From contig CAZQWG010000004.1 of the NCBI GenBank assembly GCA_964596985.1, forward strand, positions 62,001-126,000: a stretch of 64,000 bases of DNA, given 5' to 3'. This stretch comes from GCA-020345945 sp964596985. Its GTDB lineage: Archaea > Thermoproteota > Bathyarchaeia > RBG-16-48-13 > GCA-020345945. The notes beneath the pieces are model-generated. The model had not been told where the DNA came from. It did not search any database and was given only the letters and a program-made list of their open reading frames with translations. This document shows positions 60,542 to 64,000 of the stretch, piece after piece; within the stretch, counting starts at the first letter, position 1, and every line of letters begins with the position of its first letter. Position numbers and translations under genes: made by a program.

Positions 60542-60991
60542 TTAGTTTTCTGACGTTCGGATCTCTGACTCTATCCTGATTGGTATGCCCTTCTCTAGTG
60601 ACCGTATCAGGTGGCAGTACTCTCTGGTTAATTCAACACATTCTTCTGCCTTTGATCCCTCCTCTTCATCTACGTCGATAGACATGACGACCCCGATATC
60701 GGCTATCCGGTAACCTCTTCGACCCGCGTAGTCTAGAGTTCCTTGAACAATCACTTCAAGTTCTCTTAACTCCAGCTCAAGTTTCTTCTTGAAGTAGAGA
60801 AATGTTGTGAGGAGGCACCCTCCAATCGCTGAGAAGAAGAGTTCGTCGGGGCAGGGTGCTCTGCTCTTTCCTCCAAACTTCTCAGGTATGTCTATCTTCA
60901 GCCTCGGAAAACGTCGTATGTACACGTCTCCTCCGCTTTCATCGTCCCAGACAAGCTTGACCCGATAGTTGAGATTCTCGGCCTGCTTCAT
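60542..60991 (-). CDS. OsmC-family peroxiredoxin-like protein
   Basis: A 149-residue OsmC/Ohr-type protein. The family's two catalytic cysteines are present: Cys59 in FFSAIGGCLLTTFLYF and Cys126 in LTREYCHLI. Such proteins reduce organic hydroperoxides, and some need dihydrolipoyl proteins as their electron source, as Ohr does. Its place between a lipoyl-carrier gene and a lipoate ligase fits that idea. Starts 73 nt after the GcvH-like gene stops and 30 nt upstream of the lipoate ligase frame; same operon. Confidence 0.9.
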   Translation of the reverse strand: MKQAENLNYRVKLVWDDESGGDVYIRRFPRLKIDIPEKFGGKSRAPCPDELFFSAIGGCLLTTFLYFKKKLELELRELEVIVQGTLDYAGRRGYRIADIGVVMSIDVDEEEGSKAEECVELTREYCHLIRSLEKGIPIRIESEIRTSEN

Positions 60992-61064
60992 TGCATTGAT
61001 CTTCCCTGGTATCTATCAGTGGTTTCCAGAGAAGTAGTCTAATACAAATACGAAGCCGAAGTGG

Positions 61065-61490
61065 TTATTCCTTGACATACTTCTCGATTTCCTGCTTCAA
61101 CCATGGTTCATCGATCTCGGTCATTAGATTCTTCAGGTCTTCTTCGAGGCTTGCAGGCTCGATAACAGAGACCCACCCTTCCCCGTACGAATCCTCGTTC
61201 ACTAGGCTTGCCTTCCTTCTCAAGCCTGGATTATTCTCCACGATGGTACCTGTTATCGGGGATTTGAGTGGACCTACCCATTTCCCAGTCTCCATTGTGC
61301 CAAGGGTCTTACCCTGCTCGACTCTACGCCCTGGAGGTCTCAATCGGACGGACCTTATCTTACCGGCGACCTGCTGCCCAAAGTCAGTAAGTCCGACCCT
61401 GATCTTTCCGTCCTCAACCTTGGCCCAGAAGTGGTCCCTCGAGTAGTAGAGTCCTTCTGGATACTCGTATTTCCCGAAGAGCTCGACCAT
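61065..61490 (-). CDS. GcvH-like lipoyl-carrier protein
   Basis: A 141-residue lipoyl domain of glycine-cleavage H-protein type. The lipoyl lysine is expected to be Lys70 in LGTMETGKWVGPLKSPITG; the ETGK context differs from the ESVKA of true GcvH. No glycine-cleavage P, T or L genes are near. Lipoyl-binding proteins of this type also accompany HdrA in sHdr sulfur-oxidation clusters (LbpA). Here it follows hdrA and precedes osmC and the ligase, so a non-glycine-cleavage role is more likely. The start is ATG 61490. Confidence 0.87.
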   Translation of the reverse strand: MVELFGKYEYPEGLYYSRDHFWAKVEDGKIRVGLTDFGQQVAGKIRSVRLRPPGRRVEQGKTLGTMETGKWVGPLKSPITGTIVENNPGLRRKASLVNEDSYGEGWVSVIEPASLEEDLKNLMTEIDEPWLKQEIEKYVKE

Positions 61491-61560
61491 AACATCTTCC
61501 TCTTGGAATTCGATCCTCTATTTCATCCTGGAAGAGAAATCTTGAAGGAACCTGGGGTCA

Positions 61561-63927
61561 TCACTTCGATGATAGTATTTTCTCTGCGATTTCTACGCGT
61601 TTCTCCTCTGGGACGGGCTCCATCTTGGAGATTCTCATAACCATTGTTTCGAAGGTGTTTATTATCTTATGGTACTGCGGTATCGTGGTTACCGTGTGGA
61701 TCAACCGCATGGAACTGATACCGTGCTCCTTTAACCCCCTCTTCAGCTGAACGACATGTTCCCTGAGGTTCTCCTCTTTGAAGACGCTATCGTCTCCCTC
61801 GATGAATACTACTCCGTCCGCTCCTGTGGCGAAAGCCGCTAGTAGATGTTTCAGTCCTACACGACCGGTGCTGGGTACAGGAATCACCTTGACGAAGGGA
61901 GAGTAATTTACCCTAGTCTGCCCGGCTAGATCTGCTGAAGCGTAGGCGGTTTTCTCCTCAAGAAAAGCAATTACCCCCGGTTTCTTCCCCTCCCTGCTTA
62001 CCTCAGAGATATGAGCCATCAGCTGGGCTTCACTGTTATGATTCAAGTCGATAGCCTGTTTCGGACATCTCGGCACGCATATCCCGCATCCTACGCAAGA
62101 AATCGAGTTGACTTCTAGCCCCGTGGGGGTATCTTCAATAGCGTCCACTGGACAGATTTCCACGCACTTCCTGCATCTATCACACCTGTCTGTGGTTATA
62201 GAGGATACTTCTGGGGATACCGAGATCTCACCGCTGCCCAGGAAATTCGTGGTCCGCAAGGCTGTTGACATCGCCTCCAAGCTGGTCTCCCGTACATCCT
62301 TTGGACCTAACGCGCATCCGCTGACGAATATCCCTGGCCGTTGGCTATCTACCGGTCTAAACTTGTAGTGTCTCTCCAAGAAGAATCCGTCGGATCCTGT
62401 GTGGATTCCAAGCTCCTTAGCCAGCTTATTTGTTGTTGGATGAGGGACGATCCCTACGCTCAAAACCACTAAATCGAAGTTCCCTTCTATGAGTTCTCCT
62501 AGAAGGGTGTCTTCAGCCCTTACGACTGCCCCTCGATCTGTGGGGATAACCTCTGATACCCGGCCTCTGACAAATCTTACGCCGTGTTCTTGGGCGTCCA
62601 TGTAGAATTCTTCGTAGCCTTTTCCGTCAGCTCTTACGTCGACGTAAAAAACCCAAGGCTCCGCGTCGGGTATCGCTTTCTGTAGTAGTTTGGCTTGTTT
62701 AATCGCGGTCATACAGCCTATCTTGCAGCAGTGTTTTTCCCCGGCTTCCCCATCTAACATGCGACTCCCTACGCAGAGTATGAAAGCTACCTTCTTGGGT
62801 TCTCTCCCGTTTGAGGGTCTGTGAATGCCCTGTATCATGAGTCTCTCGAACTGAAGGTTCGTAATTATGTCTGGGTGTAGTCCATAGCTGTACTGAGGGA
62901 AAAGTCGTGGATCGATCTGGTCATAGCCTGTACATACTATGACGGCTCCAACCGTGAGCTCGATCGGTCTCTCTTGCTGGTCAAACTTTATTGCCTTGCT
63001 TTTGCAGGTCTTCTCGCACAGTCTACAGACTCCTTTTGTGATAAGAAGACAATGCTCTGGGTCTATCACGTATGCCCCGGGAACAGCCTGGGCAAAGGGA
63101 AGGTAGATGGCTTTCCGCGTATCTGTTCCCTCTTCAAACTCGCTGGGAACCTTCGCCGGACACTTCTCTGAGCACTCGCCACACCCGGTACATCTCTCCT
63201 CGTTCACGAATCTGGGATGCTTCACGCCTAGGACCTTGTAGTTGCCGGGCGAGCCTTCGATGGAGACCACTTCGCTCAGGGGGAGAATCTTAATGTTCGG
63301 GTGCTGTTCAGCGTACACCATCTTTGGCGTGAGGATACATAACGAGCAATCAAGCGTTGGAAAAGTCTTGCTAAGCTGGGCCATGTGGCCTCCTATGCTC
63401 GGTGACTTCTCGAGAATGTATACCTGATACCCATTATCCGCAAGTGCCGTCGCCGCAGTGATGCCCGCAACACCACCACCTATCACGAGTACACCTTTAT
63501 TCACGGTTACCTTTCTCGGTTCTAGCTCCCGAAGGTAACGGGCTCGTCCTACTGCGCCTCGGACGAGGTCGACTGCCTTGAGGGTCGCTTCTTCTACGTT
63601 GTCGTGAACCCAGCTGCAGTGCTCTCTAATATTCACCATTTCGAGAAGGTATGGATTTAACCCTGCTGACTTCACCGTTCGCCTGAATGTCTCTAGGTGT
63701 AATCGGGGTGAACATGAAGCGATAACAACCCTATTGAGTCCGTGCTCTTCTATTCCCTGTTTAATCTTGTTCTGTCCTGGGTTGCTGCAGACGTAGCTGG
63801 CTGTCTCAGCTACCTTTACCCCGGTGAGGAGTGCGGCGGTTTTCCTCACTCTTTCCACGTCTACGGTGTCGCTTATGTTTCCTCCGCAGTGACATACGTA
63901 TACGCCAATACGGGGGCCCTCTTCCAA
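61561..63927 (-). CDS. hdrA: HdrA flavoprotein with degenerate MvhD-like C-terminal domain
   Basis: A 788-residue HdrA, the FAD subunit of heterodisulfide-reductase-type electron bifurcation. An N-terminal Cys region (YVCHCGGN) and the HdrA signature VIASCSPRLHLETFRR precede the FAD site VLVIGGGVAGITAATALA. Inserted ferredoxin Cys clusters (CTGCGECSEKCP) and C-terminal 4Fe-4S sites CDRCRKCVEICP and CVGCGICVPRCP follow. The last 120 residues match MvhD (ADLAGQTRVNYSPFVKVIPV, AFATGADGVVFIEGD) but lack the cysteines that hold its [2Fe-2S] cluster. TTG 63927, behind GGAGGTCTGA. Confidence 0.93.
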   Translation of the reverse strand: MEEGPRIGVYVCHCGGNISDTVDVERVRKTAALLTGVKVAETASYVCSNPGQNKIKQGIEEHGLNRVVIASCSPRLHLETFRRTVKSAGLNPYLLEMVNIREHCSWVHDNVEEATLKAVDLVRGAVGRARYLRELEPRKVTVNKGVLVIGGGVAGITAATALADNGYQVYILEKSPSIGGHMAQLSKTFPTLDCSLCILTPKMVYAEQHPNIKILPLSEVVSIEGSPGNYKVLGVKHPRFVNEERCTGCGECSEKCPAKVPSEFEEGTDTRKAIYLPFAQAVPGAYVIDPEHCLLITKGVCRLCEKTCKSKAIKFDQQERPIELTVGAVIVCTGYDQIDPRLFPQYSYGLHPDIITNLQFERLMIQGIHRPSNGREPKKVAFILCVGSRMLDGEAGEKHCCKIGCMTAIKQAKLLQKAIPDAEPWVFYVDVRADGKGYEEFYMDAQEHGVRFVRGRVSEVIPTDRGAVVRAEDTLLGELIEGNFDLVVLSVGIVPHPTTNKLAKELGIHTGSDGFFLERHYKFRPVDSQRPGIFVSGCALGPKDVRETSLEAMSTALRTTNFLGSGEISVSPEVSSITTDRCDRCRKCVEICPVDAIEDTPTGLEVNSISCVGCGICVPRCPKQAIDLNHNSEAQLMAHISEVSREGKKPGVIAFLEEKTAYASADLAGQTRVNYSPFVKVIPVPSTGRVGLKHLLAAFATGADGVVFIEGDDSVFKEENLREHVVQLKRGLKEHGISSMRLIHTVTTIPQYHKIINTFETMVMRISKMEPVPEEKRVEIAEKILSSK

Positions 63928-63930
63928 ACT

Positions 63931-64000
63931 TCAGACCTCCTTGTTCTGTATCTGGTCTAATAGCCCATCAGCCGAGACTCGATTCTCGTATAACCCGAGG
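63931..64000 (-). CDS. C-terminal end of an upstream gene, possibly HdrB-like
   Basis: An open frame runs in from the right edge and stops (TGA, 63933-63931) three nt before the hdrA start. The visible end, LGLYENRVSADGLLDQI plus a short tail, resembles the ends of HdrB subunits (LGL..., a V, then LLxxI). If right, the operon would include hdrB. The visible stretch is only 22 residues, so this is tentative; that it is coding is likelier than which gene it is. Confidence 0.4.
   Translation of the reverse strand, partial: LGLYENRVSADGLLDQIQNKEV

Overview
The window is archaeal chromosome, most likely from a TACK-lineage archaeon; Candidatus Bathyarchaeia is my best guess. The evidence is transcription factor B, Gar1, ribosomal protein eS26 (absent from most Euryarchaeota), a protein with a TackOD1-like zinc module, an EndoQ nuclease, the archaeal editing-type ThrRS, a DUF123 protein, archaeal adenylate kinase, a PDCD5-like protein and many TATA boxes 25-40 nt ahead of start codons. 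GTG and TTG starts are common. Base composition is near 50% GC by eye. I found no tRNA, rRNA, CRISPR array or insertion sequence.

Layout. 0-6 kb: information and repair genes (CdvA-like end, gar1-tfb, a winged-helix regulator with a palindromic operator, a VTT membrane protein, EndoQ, a decayed gene, a CooC-like ATPase). 6-21 kb: housekeeping and cofactor genes (TrmI, aminotransferase, TrpB2, YjbQ, tandem moeA genes, a HAD-polyprenol kinase-like fusion, agmatinase, NSUN RNA methylase, family B DNA polymerase). 21-34 kb: cell-surface and envelope region with two GT39-type membrane glycosyltransferases (one frameshifted), a frameshifted sugar/lipid-kinase-like gene, a GT2 synthase, a prepilin peptidase, a MraY/AglH-type transferase, coiled-coil membrane proteins and an asparagine-synthase-like enzyme. 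Inside it lies a short RHH - coiled-coil - TackOD1/nuclease-fold cluster. 34-51 kb: thrS, small zinc proteins, lipid CDP-alcohol transferase, eS26, PfkB kinase, MTAP, PrsW-like protein, adkA, a NapH-like ferredoxin membrane protein, an orphan ABC ATPase, CitG-like protein, Lrp and ACT regulators. 51-64 kb: NAD-kinase-like protein, M20 amidohydrolase, HpcH aldolase, macrodomain, thioredoxin, two tandem MtmB-family methyltransferases, and an opposing operon of (HdrB-like?)-HdrA-GcvH-like-OsmC-lipoate ligase.

The most interesting material is at the right end. Two MtmB (monomethylamine methyltransferase) homologues carry an ordinary threonine codon where methanogen MtmB has pyrrolysine. They converge on an operon joining HdrA, a lipoyl-carrier protein, OsmC and a lipoate ligase. 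The HdrA ends in an MvhD-like domain that has lost its cysteine ligands. This resembles, but does not match, the bacterial and archaeal sHdr-lipoate sulfur-oxidation systems. A second candidate is the RHH/coiled-coil/TackOD1-nuclease-fold cluster, with matching TACGG-type repeats upstream of both of its promoters. A third is an N-terminal coiled-coil module reused on at least three different proteins.
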